Positions 15,816 to 24,307 of a stretch of DNA of 64,000 nucleotides are shown piece after piece (position 1 is the stretch's first letter; the number at the start of each line of letters is the position of its first letter). The position numbers and the translations under genes were made by a program. The notes under the pieces were generated by a model that did no database searches, had not been told where the DNA came from, and saw nothing but the letters and a program-made list of their open reading frames with translations. Source of the DNA: Streptomyces canus (GTDB taxonomy: Bacteria; Actinomycetota; Actinomycetes; Streptomycetales; Streptomycetaceae). Location of the stretch: assembly GCF_001514145.1 (NCBI RefSeq), contig NZ_KQ948666.1, positions 18,196 through 82,195 on the forward strand. Direction: 5' to 3'.

Positions 15816-18152
15816 GTGGAACGTGTCACGACCATGGGCGGGGACGGCTCGGCCGCCCGGCCAGAAGAATCCGGAACCGCCCTGGAGCTCCTGGTCCACG
15901 GAGTGGGCGGCACCACGCCGGAGAAGATGCTCGACGATCCGCGCACAGTGCGGATCACCGGCGACGACATCGCGGCCGTCTTCCGGCGCGCCGACGACGT
16001 CGACGCCGAGAAGGGACAGCGCGACGGCCGCACCGGCCCGGTGCCCGAGGCGTACGTCTGGTGCAACCTCACCTCCGGCAACGGCACCCGCGCCCTGTGG
16101 CTGCTGTTGCTGCCGTTCATGGTGGTCAACCTCGCCCACTGGATGCGCCCCACCGCACGCGGCCGAAAAAGGACCGTGCGCCTCTACGGCCTCCTGGTAC
16201 GACTCGCCGGCCTGACCCTGACCGTTCTGCTGGTCGCCGCCGCCTGCGAGGTCGCCCTGGACCTCGCGGCCTGGCAGTGCGCAGGCACACGCGCGTGTGC
16301 CGAGTCGCACTCCTGGCTGGGCTTCCTGTCGCCCGACGTGTCGGACGGCGGCTGGTGGAGCAGGCCGGGCCGCCGCCTCGCCCTCGCGGCCCTGGTCCCG
16401 GCCGCGCTCACCGGCCTCCTCTGGTACCTGTCCCACCGCACCTGGAGCGCCTACGAGTCCCAGCAGCCCATGTCCCGCGAGGGCGAACCGGAGGAGGACA
16501 ACGGCCGCACCGCGCTCGGCCGGCCCGGCTTCTGGTACGGCCGCCGGCTGGTCGCCCGCCTGCGGGCCGCGCACACCGCTGCGGGCCTGCTGACCATCGC
16601 AGCGGCGGTCAGCTCGACGGCGGCCCGCTTCGACCGCGAACCGGGCGGCCCCGCACTGCTCGACACGCTCGGCCGGGTCCTGGAAGCCGGTCTCGTCGCT
16701 TCCGGGGTCGCTGTCGTCTGGGTGGTGTGCCGCCGGGGCCGCAGCGAGAGGTATCTCGACCGGCAGCTCGACGAGCACCTCGTACGGCGCCTGCCGCTCG
16801 CCGCGCTCGTCCTGCTCGCCGTCGCCGCGGTGTACGCCGGGTGGGCGCGGCCCGGGTGGGAGTCGCACGGCAGGCTGTCGGGGGACGCCACCTTCGGCGG
16901 CATCGCCTTCGTCCAGGGCCTGCTGATCATCGCCCTGGCCGCGGTCGCCCACCTGCTGTACCGCACCCATCCCGACCCCCGCTCCGCGATGCGGGGCCTC
17001 GGCGGTCCGGCCGTGGCGATGCTGGCCTGCGCCCTCGGCGGTGTGATGTCCGGCGGGGTGTCGCAGCGCGTGGCGGACTGGCTGGACGGCACCGGCACCA
17101 CCATCCTCGGCCCGCCGGTCCTGCTGACCTGGCAGGCCTCCGTGATCCCGCTGGTCCTCATCGTGCTGCTGGGCCACTGCGCCTGGCTCGGCCTGCGCAC
17201 CTGGCGCTCCGGCCGGGCCCAACTGGGCACGGTGGAGAGCGAGTACCCCGCAGAGCCCAAGGACGCGCAACGGACCCGCCGCATCGCCCGCACCCGCGCG
17301 ATGGCCGCGCTGACGGACCGGGGGCCCCGTCTGATCGGGGTGACGTCGGCCAGCACCCTGCTCCTCGGCGCCGGAGCGCTCGTGGGCGCCCTGACCTCCC
17401 ACAAGACACCCGGCAAGGCCGCCCAGGGGGCGTACGCCTTCGTCGAGAGCGCCGCGGAGACCGCACAGGCCCTCGGCTCCTGGCTGATCGGACTCGGCTT
17501 CATCCTGTTCGTCACCTGGGGCCGCCGCGCCTACAAGGACCCCTCCGCGCGCCGGACCATCGGCATCCTCTGGGACGTCGGCACCTTCTGGCCGCGCGCC
17601 GCCCACCCCTTCGCCCCGCCCTGCTACGCCGAGCGCGCCGTACCGGACCTGACCTGGCGGATCGCCACCTGGACCCGGTCCACGCGCGGCCGACTGGTCA
17701 TCTCCGGCCACTCCCAGGGGAGCGTGCTCGCGGCCGCCGCGGCCTGGCAGCTGGAACCGGCCGTCCGCAAGCGGGTCGCCCTGCTGACCTACGGCTCCCC
17801 GCTGGAGCGCCTCTACGGCCGCTGGTTCCCGGCCCACTTCGGTCCGGCCGCGCTCACCGCGCTGCACCACGACGTGGACTGCTGGCGCAACCTCTACCGG
17901 CTCACCGACCCCATCGGCGGGCCGGTCCGGCTGCCCGGCGACTGCGGCCCCGAGGTGGACCGGGAACCCCTGAAGGACCCGCTCGCCTACGGCCGTACCG
18001 ATCTGCATCCGCTGCCCGCGCAGATCCTGGGCCACTCCGACTACCAGGCCGACCCGGTCTTCGCCGAGGAGCGGGCGAAACTGCTGGGCCGTTTGCAGCC
18101 GGACGTACCGGGTCCGCGGTCTCAGGACGACTCGGGCAGATCCTCGGCGTAG
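15816..18152 (+). CDS. Polytopic membrane protein with split alpha/beta-hydrolase signature
   Basis: A protein of about 778 residues. The N-terminus ELLVHGVGGTTPEKML (residues about 25-40) looks like the oxyanion-hole HG strand of a lipase-like alpha/beta hydrolase. A region of roughly 450 residues follows with about nine predicted membrane helices (for example LWLLLLPFMVVNLA and LVILIVLLGHCAWLGL-like stretches). The C-terminal soluble part has VISGHSQGSVLAAAAAWQ, with the nucleophile S633 in GHSQG, and later LGHSDY, which may hold the catalytic histidine. It is likely a membrane-bound lipase/esterase-like protein with unknown substrate. I chose GTG 15816 behind GGGGGAAG; ATG 15834 is an alternative. 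Its end overlaps the convergent AAA+ gene by 31 bases. Confidence 0.75.
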   Translation: MERVTTMGGDGSAARPEESGTALELLVHGVGGTTPEKMLDDPRTVRITGDDIAAVFRRADDVDAEKGQRDGRTGPVPEAYVWCNLTSGNGTRALWLLLLPFMVVNLAHWMRPTARGRKRTVRLYGLLVRLAGLTLTVLLVAAACEVALDLAAWQCAGTRACAESHSWLGFLSPDVSDGGWWSRPGRRLALAALVPAALTGLLWYLSHRTWSAYESQQPMSREGEPEEDNGRTALGRPGFWYGRRLVARLRAAHTAAGLLTIAAAVSSTAARFDREPGGPALLDTLGRVLEAGLVASGVAVVWVVCRRGRSERYLDRQLDEHLVRRLPLAALVLLAVAAVYAGWARPGWESHGRLSGDATFGGIAFVQGLLIIALAAVAHLLYRTHPDPRSAMRGLGGPAVAMLACALGGVMSGGVSQRVADWLDGTGTTILGPPVLLTWQASVIPLVLIVLLGHCAWLGLRTWRSGRAQLGTVESEYPAEPKDAQRTRRIARTRAMAALTDRGPRLIGVTSASTLLLGAGALVGALTSHKTPGKAAQGAYAFVESAAETAQALGSWLIGLGFILFVTWGRRAYKDPSARRTIGILWDVGTFWPRAAHPFAPPCYAERAVPDLTWRIATWTRSTRGRLVISGHSQGSVLAAAAAWQLEPAVRKRVALLTYGSPLERLYGRWFPAHFGPAALTALHHDVDCWRNLYRLTDPIGGPVRLPGDCGPEVDREPLKDPLAYGRTDLHPLPAQILGHSDYQADPVFAEERAKLLGRLQPDVPGPRSQDDSGRSSA

Positions 18153-20557
18153 AGCAGGGTCAGGTCGTCCGTGGTCGGGTCGTCCACCTGGGCGACCCGG
18201 CTCGCGTGCCGCTCCACCATCGCCTCGAAGGTCTGGCGCGCGGTACGGCCGTTGCCGAAGGCGGGGCCCTTGGGCAGCACCGTGAAGTACTTCAGCAGAG
18301 CCTCCGCGGCACCCGGCGCCAGTCGGTACTCGTGCTCCTCGGCCTGCTGCTCCACGATGCTGAGGAGTTCCTCGGGGTTGTAGTCGCTGAAGGTGATGGT
18401 CCGTGAGAAGCGGGAGGCCACACCCGGGTTGACCGACAGGAACCGCTCCATCTCGGCGGTGTAGCCCGCGACGATCACCACGACCGCGTCCCGGTGGTCC
18501 TCCATCAGCTTCACCAGCGTGTCGATGGCCTCCTTGCCGAAGTCCCGGCCCGAGTCCTCCGGCGACAGCGCGTACGCCTCGTCGATGAACAGCACTCCGC
18601 CGCGCGCCTTGTCGAAGGCCTCCTGGGTGCGGATCGCGGTGGAACCGATGTGCTCGCCGACCAGATCGACGCGGGACACCTCGACGAGATGGCCCTTCTC
18701 CAGAACACCGAGGGAGGCGAGGATCTCGCCGTAGAGCCGGGCAACCGTCGTCTTGCCGGTGCCGGGGGAGCCGGTGAAGACCAGGTGGCGCTTGACGGAC
18801 GCCGCCTTGAGGCCCGCCTGCTGGCGGCGCCGGCCCACCTCGATCATGTCGGTGAGCGCCCGCACCTCGCGCTTGACGCTGTCCAGGCCCACCAGCGCGT
18901 CGAGTTCGCCCAGAACGGCCTTCGAGGTGCGCGAGGGCTTCTCCGGCTCCGTGGGAACGACCAGCGGCTCCTGCTCGGTGATCCGCTGCCCCGGGATCGC
19001 ACCCAGCAGCCCGGTCGAGCGGGACTCGGTCTGTACGGCGGTCTCGTGGGCCGGCGGCGGGGTCAGGCCCCCGCTCTCGTCACTGGTGCAGTCCTCGACG
19101 ACGGGACCCGCGCCGGCGGCCGCGTCCGGGGCGTCCGCGAACTCGTAGCCCCCGCGCGCGCAACGCTCGGTGCGGCACTTCTTGAGCGTCGTACGGCAGC
19201 CGTCTATCACATGGAAGCCGTACCCGCCGCTGCCCGTCACCCGGCAGTTCAGGAAACTGCCGCGGCCGCCCGCCGACACGTAGAAGCCCGCCTCGGCGGG
19301 GGAGTCGACCGTGCAGCGCTCGATCGTCGGGTCGGCGCCCTTGGTGACGATCACGCCGGTCTGGGTGGCGTCCACGGTGCAGTTGTTGAGGGTGCCGCCG
19401 CTGCCGTGGTCGCGGAACCAGGCGCCGGTCGCCGCGTCCCGGATCCGGCAGTCGTCGAGCTGCGCGGTGGCGCCGTCGCTCACCGACACGGCTGTGTTGC
19501 GGACCTGGGAGATGTCGCTGTCGACGACGTCCGCGCGGGAGCCGCGGTCCAGGACGAACAGGGCGTCCGGTACGTCGTGCACCCGGCAGGAGTCCAGGAC
19601 GGCGGTGGCGCCGTCGCTGACCCAGACGGCCGGGTAGTCGCCGGTGCTGTCGAAGATCTCGCACTGGTTGGCGTCCACGCGTGTGCCCGGATCCCACACC
19701 GACAGGCCGTTGCGCCCGAACTGACGGACCGTCGTGCGGGTCAGGGTGAGCACCGAACGGGAGCGCAGGTCGACCGCGTTCTCCGGGATGTCGTGGATAC
19801 GGCAGTCGGCGAGCGTCAGCACCGCGTCGGTGTCGAGCGTGACGCCGTCGCCTGTGGTGCGGTGCACATCGCAGTCGGTCAGGTGGGCGGTGGCCCGGCC
19901 CGTGATCTGCACGCCGCTGCCACGGACCTCGTAGACCTCGCAACCCACGGCCTCCAGTGCGGAGTTCTCGCCGGTGGCCGCCAGTCCCGCGCCGGAGGTG
20001 TGATGGACCCGGCAGCGCTCCAGACGGGGGTGGGCGCCGCCGCGCACCGCGATGCCGGACTGACCGGCCGCCACGATCTCGCACTCCTCGAAGACCCCGC
20101 CCGCGCCGTCCAGTACGGCGATGCCGATGCCGGCCGGGTTGTCGACGGTGCAGCGCCGCACGGTCGGGCGGGCTCCGCCGCGGACCTCGATGCCGGCCGC
20201 GGACCGGGTGACGACCCGGATGTCGGCGAGCTCCGGGGTGCCCTCCTCGACGAGCAGGGCGGGCGCTGCGGCGTCCTGGCCCTCGACGTGCAGATCCTGC
20301 ACCACTGCGGAGGCACGGACCGTCAACGGCACCCCGTCCAGGGGCGCGATGCGCACGGAACCGGGCGAACCTTCGGGGCCGCGCAGGGTCACCGCCCGCT
20401 GCACGATCAGGTTCTCCCGGTAGGTGCCGGGCGCGACCGTGAGCACGTCGCCGTCGGCCGCGGCCTCCAGGGCAGCGGCGAGGGACGCGTACTCACCCGT
20501 GCGGCGCCGCCACCGCGATGTACCGGTGTGCGTCACCTGGACCGTGCCCTGTGCCAT
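18122..20557 (-). CDS. Right-handed beta-helix repeat protein fused to AAA+ (CbxX-type) ATPase
   Basis: An 811-residue two-part protein. Residues about 25-495 form a long parallel beta-helix built of about 23-residue turns, many with a conserved Cys and patterns such as GIAVRGGAHPRLERCRV and AVSVSDGATAQLDDCRI. After a Pro-rich linker, residues about 545-805 are an AAA+ domain of the CbxX/CfqX/EccA group with Walker A GSPGTGKT (596-603), Walker B VLFIDE (655-660), sensor region VIVAGYTAEM and arginine finger region GVASRFSRTI. EccA-type ATPases assist type VII secretion, and others remodel Rubisco or act as unfoldases. The beta-helix may recognise a target. ATG 20557 was chosen because the first beta turn follows it directly. 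No type VII genes are nearby. Confidence 0.88.
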   Translation of the reverse strand: MAQGTVQVTHTGTSRWRRRTGEYASLAAALEAAADGDVLTVAPGTYRENLIVQRAVTLRGPEGSPGSVRIAPLDGVPLTVRASAVVQDLHVEGQDAAAPALLVEEGTPELADIRVVTRSAAGIEVRGGARPTVRRCTVDNPAGIGIAVLDGAGGVFEECEIVAAGQSGIAVRGGAHPRLERCRVHHTSGAGLAATGENSALEAVGCEVYEVRGSGVQITGRATAHLTDCDVHRTTGDGVTLDTDAVLTLADCRIHDIPENAVDLRSRSVLTLTRTTVRQFGRNGLSVWDPGTRVDANQCEIFDSTGDYPAVWVSDGATAVLDSCRVHDVPDALFVLDRGSRADVVDSDISQVRNTAVSVSDGATAQLDDCRIRDAATGAWFRDHGSGGTLNNCTVDATQTGVIVTKGADPTIERCTVDSPAEAGFYVSAGGRGSFLNCRVTGSGGYGFHVIDGCRTTLKKCRTERCARGGYEFADAPDAAAGAGPVVEDCTSDESGGLTPPPAHETAVQTESRSTGLLGAIPGQRITEQEPLVVPTEPEKPSRTSKAVLGELDALVGLDSVKREVRALTDMIEVGRRRQQAGLKAASVKRHLVFTGSPGTGKTTVARLYGEILASLGVLEKGHLVEVSRVDLVGEHIGSTAIRTQEAFDKARGGVLFIDEAYALSPEDSGRDFGKEAIDTLVKLMEDHRDAVVVIVAGYTAEMERFLSVNPGVASRFSRTITFSDYNPEELLSIVEQQAEEHEYRLAPGAAEALLKYFTVLPKGPAFGNGRTARQTFEAMVERHASRVAQVDDPTTDDLTLLYAEDLPESS

Positions 20558-20668
20558 GGCGTTGCTGTGCCCCCACCTCGACGTACGCGGGTTTGTGCTG
20601 CCGAAGAACCTCGGCCGGTCCACCGTAGCGTGCGCGCGGGTGATGGGTTGACCAGAGCCGTAAGGCCG

Positions 20669-21283
20669 TCAGCTGCCGGTGCCGGTCCGGCCCCAGTCCG
20701 GGCCCGCGCGGTCCCAGGCCTGGTCCCAACGGGCGTACCGGCGACGGACCATGCGCCAGACGGCGAGCCGCCTGCCGCCCTCGATCAGGCCCGCGGTCAG
20801 CAGAGCAGCGCCGGTGCCCGCGAGGACGGCATGGGTGGTGGCGGTAGCGGAGTCCAGCGGCCGGGCCGCTATGCGTCCGTGGACGTCCGTCCACAGGCTG
20901 AAGTGGTCGCCTCGGTGCGGGGTCTGGAGGGCGGCCATCACCGTGCCCTTGTGCGGAGTGCCGTCCGGCGCGGTCCAGTCGGCCACCACCCGGCTGCGCA
21001 CATCCCGCCCCGAGGCGGCCTCGGGGTCGGCGTCCAGCGGCGAGCGGTCCAGTTTGCGGATCACGGTCGCCGTCACCAACCGGCGGGATTCCTGCTGCTC
21101 ACGGACCGACCGCTGCAGCGCGTCCTGGGCCACGCCCCCGGTGACGGACCCGATCACCGGACCGACGACCAGGATCAGCAGCAGGGCCAGCAGGCCCACC
21201 CAGGCCTCGGCCAGGTCGGTCCCACGGCGCAGCGGGTTGCGCCGCCAACGCCAGAGTCCGCTGATCGCTCGCACCGTCCGCAC
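20669..21283 (-). CDS. Rv1733c-like two-helix membrane protein
   Basis: A 204-residue protein with the Streptomyces Rv1733c-family plan. There is a short basic N-terminus (LWRWRRNPLRRGTDLAEAW), a membrane helix (about 30-52), an outside loop of about 85 residues, a second helix (about 150-172) and a basic cytoplasmic tail with RRRYARWDQAWDRAGPDW. The role of the family is unknown; the mycobacterial member is known as a dormancy-associated antigen. GTG 21283 follows a GGGGAAGGGG tract. It lies 111 bases upstream of, and in the same direction as, the beta-helix/AAA+ gene. Confidence 0.8.
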   Translation of the reverse strand: MRTVRAISGLWRWRRNPLRRGTDLAEAWVGLLALLLILVVGPVIGSVTGGVAQDALQRSVREQQESRRLVTATVIRKLDRSPLDADPEAASGRDVRSRVVADWTAPDGTPHKGTVMAALQTPHRGDHFSLWTDVHGRIAARPLDSATATTHAVLAGTGAALLTAGLIEGGRRLAVWRMVRRRYARWDQAWDRAGPDWGRTGTGS

Positions 21284-21493
21284 CCCCTTCCCCGCTCCGT
21301 GATAACCCCCGGCGGAGTCGTTCACGCGCGGTACCGGCCGAAGAGAGAGCGAAATCACCTGCGGCCGGGTCCTCTCATGAACTCCTCATGAAAGCCCCAA
21401 CGTGCAGGCCCCCGGGCGGTGTTCCCGTGGCCGGGGCCCGGGTCGATCTTTGACGGAACTTTGTCCACCGCCGCCGCGTCGACCGCCGCCCGC

Positions 21494-22318
21494 CTATTCG
21501 AGAATCCTGACCGGGTCGCCGACCCGGATCGTGCCGCGGGACCGGGGCACCAGATTCTGTCCGAAGACGAGCTTGCTGCCGAAGCGACGGTGCCGGCCCA
21601 GGGTGTGCAGGGGCTCCTTGCCGCGGACGGCTGCGGCCTGGTCGGTGGTGGTCACCACGCATCGCCCGCACATCTTGGCCGCCCGGAAGGTCACGTCCCC
21701 GATCGCGAGGAGCTTCCAGTCGTCCTCGGCCCAGGCTTCGGTGCCGCCCACGACGACGTTCGGCCGGAAACGGTTCATGGGCAGGGGGCCCTCGGCCGCG
21801 TGCCGACCTTCGGAGATCAGGGAGTTGAGGGCGTCGAGAGAGGCCGCGGAGACGAGCAGCAGCGGATATCCGTCCGCGAAGGTGACGGTCTCGCCCGGCA
21901 GCGCGTACTCGGGTTCGACCGGCCGACGGGTGGCGGGGTCGTCCATGTGGACGAGGCGGGTCCGAGCGCCCAGATACTCGCTGCACCACGCGTGCGCGGC
22001 CGCGGCGGCGGGCACCCCTTCGACCTTGTCCCCGAAGAGATCCAGCCGGATGGTCTCCGCAGACTCGGGGACCGGCACGGTCAGCGGATCCATGCCGGGC
22101 GCGGACAGAACGACGCCGCCGCCGGGCAGCAGCTCGGCGGCGGCCAGCGCGAGGCGCGGCTGCTGGCGTTGTGTGACGACCTTTCCCCCGTCGTCGACCA
22201 GGGCCCAGCGCCGGTCTCCGGCCAGCCCCCAGGGCTCCACCTCGGCCTCCCGCGGTGCCAGACCCCGGAACGCCTTGACCGGATGGACGTGGATCGACAG
22301 CAGCTGCGCATTCCCCAT
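21494..22318 (-). CDS. MOSC-domain protein
   Basis: A 274-residue protein with an N-terminal MOSC beta-barrel (residues about 5-115: SIHVHPVKAFRGL, then GLAGDRRWALVDD) and a C-terminal MOSC domain (about 130-270) with the conserved NRFRPNVVV, the cysteine in KMCGRCVVTT that ligates molybdenum cofactor in mitochondrial amidoxime reducing component relatives, and GRHRRFGSKLVFGQNL. It is probably a molybdenum-cofactor-dependent reductase of N-hydroxylated compounds or a cofactor sulfur carrier. It is isolated from other molybdenum genes in this window. The ATG at 22318 is the family start. Confidence 0.87.
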   Translation of the reverse strand: MGNAQLLSIHVHPVKAFRGLAPREAEVEPWGLAGDRRWALVDDGGKVVTQRQQPRLALAAAELLPGGGVVLSAPGMDPLTVPVPESAETIRLDLFGDKVEGVPAAAAAHAWCSEYLGARTRLVHMDDPATRRPVEPEYALPGETVTFADGYPLLLVSAASLDALNSLISEGRHAAEGPLPMNRFRPNVVVGGTEAWAEDDWKLLAIGDVTFRAAKMCGRCVVTTTDQAAAVRGKEPLHTLGRHRRFGSKLVFGQNLVPRSRGTIRVGDPVRILE

Positions 22319-22360
22319 GAGGCCATCGTGCCAGGTGGCACCGACAGCCCGGGAGGGGAA

Positions 22361-22801
22361 TCAGTACCCGCGGTACTGCTGGTTGTTGTACGGGTCCTGG
22401 TAGGGAGCCGCCGGAGCGGGCCGGGGAGCCGCGGGGCGCATCGCCTCGTAGCCCGTGCCCATGCCGGGGCCGGCCGGACGCGGCTGCTGCTGTTGCGGCC
22501 CGGGATAACCGCGAGGCGCGGCCGCCTGCTGCGGGATGTACGCCCCGGGCGCCTGCTGCAGCGGAGAGGGCTGCTGCGCCTGCGGGTAGCCGTAGGAGGA
22601 GTAGGAGGGACCCGCGGGAAGAGCGGGCAGCCCGGACGACAGCGCGGGCAGGTTGCTTGCCGGGACGTCGTACGCGGCAGGGACCCGGATCGGGGCGATC
22701 TGCGGGGTGCCCCGCTCGGCCACGAGCGAGTCGTAGATCGGAGTGTCCGGGAAGGAGGCGGAGTAGTAGCCGCCGCCATAAGTGGAGCGGGGGGAGGTCA
22801 T
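22361..22801 (-). CDS. DUF6643 family Pro/Gln/Tyr-rich protein
   Basis: A 146-residue low-complexity protein. The start MTSPRSTYGGGYYSASFPDTPIYDSLVAERGTPQIAPIRVP is the conserved part; the remainder is rich in Pro, Gln, Ala, Gly and Tyr with short repeats. It matches a conserved Streptomyces family (DUF6643) of unknown function. A disordered surface or scaffolding role is possible but not shown. GGAGG overlaps the bases just before the ATG at 22801. It is divergent from the TerD gene, with 290 bases between them. Confidence 0.75.
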   Translation of the reverse strand: MTSPRSTYGGGYYSASFPDTPIYDSLVAERGTPQIAPIRVPAAYDVPASNLPALSSGLPALPAGPSYSSYGYPQAQQPSPLQQAPGAYIPQQAAAPRGYPGPQQQQPRPAGPGMGTGYEAMRPAAPRPAPAAPYQDPYNNQQYRGY

Positions 22802-23091
22802 GGCACATAAGTTAAGCCCACGATGTGCTGGTTGGGGAGACCGATAAGAGGGTTGTTTTCCGTGTCCGCTGTGACGTGGGATCCCCAATGCGAGCGAACT
22901 CGGCAAAAAAGGACGCCAATCCAGGTCCGATCCATGTAAAGGCCGAGTTCCCGGCGGGTTACCGAGGGTTGACCGGCGATCTTCCTGTCCGTGGGATGGG
23001 AGTTCGGCGTCCTGGGGGAATAGGTTGAGCGGGTAGAACTCGAAGGGCCGCCGGGGCGCGTCCTGGACTCCGACATCTGAGGGGGGCGGAC

Positions 23092-24303
23092 ATGTCAATG
23101 TCGAAAGGGTCGAACGTTCCGGTGCCCACGACGGCGCTGCGCGTCGAATTGGGCTGGCGCACGGGCCCGGGAGTCCCCGACGCGGATGCCTCGGCCCTGC
23201 TGCTCGTCGGTGGAAAGGTCCGCTCCGACGCCGACTTCGTCTTCTACAACCAACCGCAGCACTCCTCCGGAGCGGTGCGCCACGAGGGCAAACGGACCGA
23301 CGGCGGCCGGGTGACCGACACGCTGCTCGTCGACCTCGCGCGCGTGGAGTCGTCGGTGGAGACTGTCGTACTCGCCGCTTCCGCGGACGGCGGCACCTTC
23401 GCACAGATCCCGGACCTCTTTATCGAGGTACGGGACGCTGCTCAGGGCACAGTGGCGGCACGGTTCGACAGCGAGGGTGCGACCGTAGAAACCGCTTTCG
23501 TCCTCGGGGAGTTCTATCGCCGTCAGGGCGCCTGGAAGTTCCGTGCCGTCGGTCAGGGCTATGACAGCGGACTGGAAGGTCTCGCAACGGACTTCGGTAT
23601 CTCCGTGGACGAACCCCAACAGGCAGCACCCATGGCCCCGCCACCCGCCCCCGCTGTGCAACCGGTCCGCCTCTCCAAGGTCACGCTGACCAAGTCGGCG
23701 CCATCGGTTTCCCTCGCCAAACAGGGCGGCACCTCGGGCGCGATGCGCGTGAACCTCAACTGGCAGGTACGTAAACAGTTCTCGGGCTGGGGCAGCAAGC
23801 GCGGTCGCGCGGTCGCCATGCACGCCGACCTCGACCTCGATCTGTGCGCCCTCTACGAACTCGCCGACGGCCGCAAGGGGGTCGTACAGGCTCTGGGCAA
23901 CGCCTATGGAGCCCTGCACCAGCCGCCGTACATCCACCTCGACGGCGACGACCGCACCGGTGCCCTCGCGAGTGGCGAGAACCTCACCGTGAACCTCGAC
24001 CACAAGCGGGACTTCCGGCGCATCCTGGTCTTCGTGACCATCTACGAAGGAGCGCGTTCCTTCGCCGACCTGCACGCCACGGTCACCCTTCAGCCGCAGC
24101 ACGGCGCCGCGATCGACTTCTCCCTCGACGAGTGCACGGTGCCCTCGACGGTGTGCGCGCTGGCCCTGATCACCAACACCGGCGACGACTTGGTCGTCCA
24201 GCGCGAGGCCCGCTACCTGGTGCCCGACCGCGGGGTGAGCCCGCAGCGGACGGTGGACCAGGTCTACGGCTGGGGCATGAACTGGACACCGGGCCGCAAG
24301 TGA
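23092..24303 (+). CDS. TerD-family protein with two TerD-like domains
   Basis: A 403-residue cytosolic protein. Residues about 12-180 form a first TerD-like beta sandwich (LLVGGKVRSDADFVFYNQ and VETAFVLGEFYRRQGAWKFRAVGQGY, the classic tail). After a Pro/Ala-rich linker (about 183-200), residues about 225-400 form a second, divergent domain (AVAMHADLDLDLCALYEL, then GENLTVNLDHKRDFRRIL). TerD proteins bind Ca2+ through acidic loops and serve in tellurite, phage and stress responses; Streptomyces have many paralogues. The ATG at 23092 follows a GGGGGGCGG tract. It converges with the glycosyltransferase gene with only four bases between the stops. Confidence 0.88.
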   Translation: MSMSKGSNVPVPTTALRVELGWRTGPGVPDADASALLLVGGKVRSDADFVFYNQPQHSSGAVRHEGKRTDGGRVTDTLLVDLARVESSVETVVLAASADGGTFAQIPDLFIEVRDAAQGTVAARFDSEGATVETAFVLGEFYRRQGAWKFRAVGQGYDSGLEGLATDFGISVDEPQQAAPMAPPPAPAVQPVRLSKVTLTKSAPSVSLAKQGGTSGAMRVNLNWQVRKQFSGWGSKRGRAVAMHADLDLDLCALYELADGRKGVVQALGNAYGALHQPPYIHLDGDDRTGALASGENLTVNLDHKRDFRRILVFVTIYEGARSFADLHATVTLQPQHGAAIDFSLDECTVPSTVCALALITNTGDDLVVQREARYLVPDRGVSPQRTVDQVYGWGMNWTPGRK

Positions 24304-24307
24304 GGCC

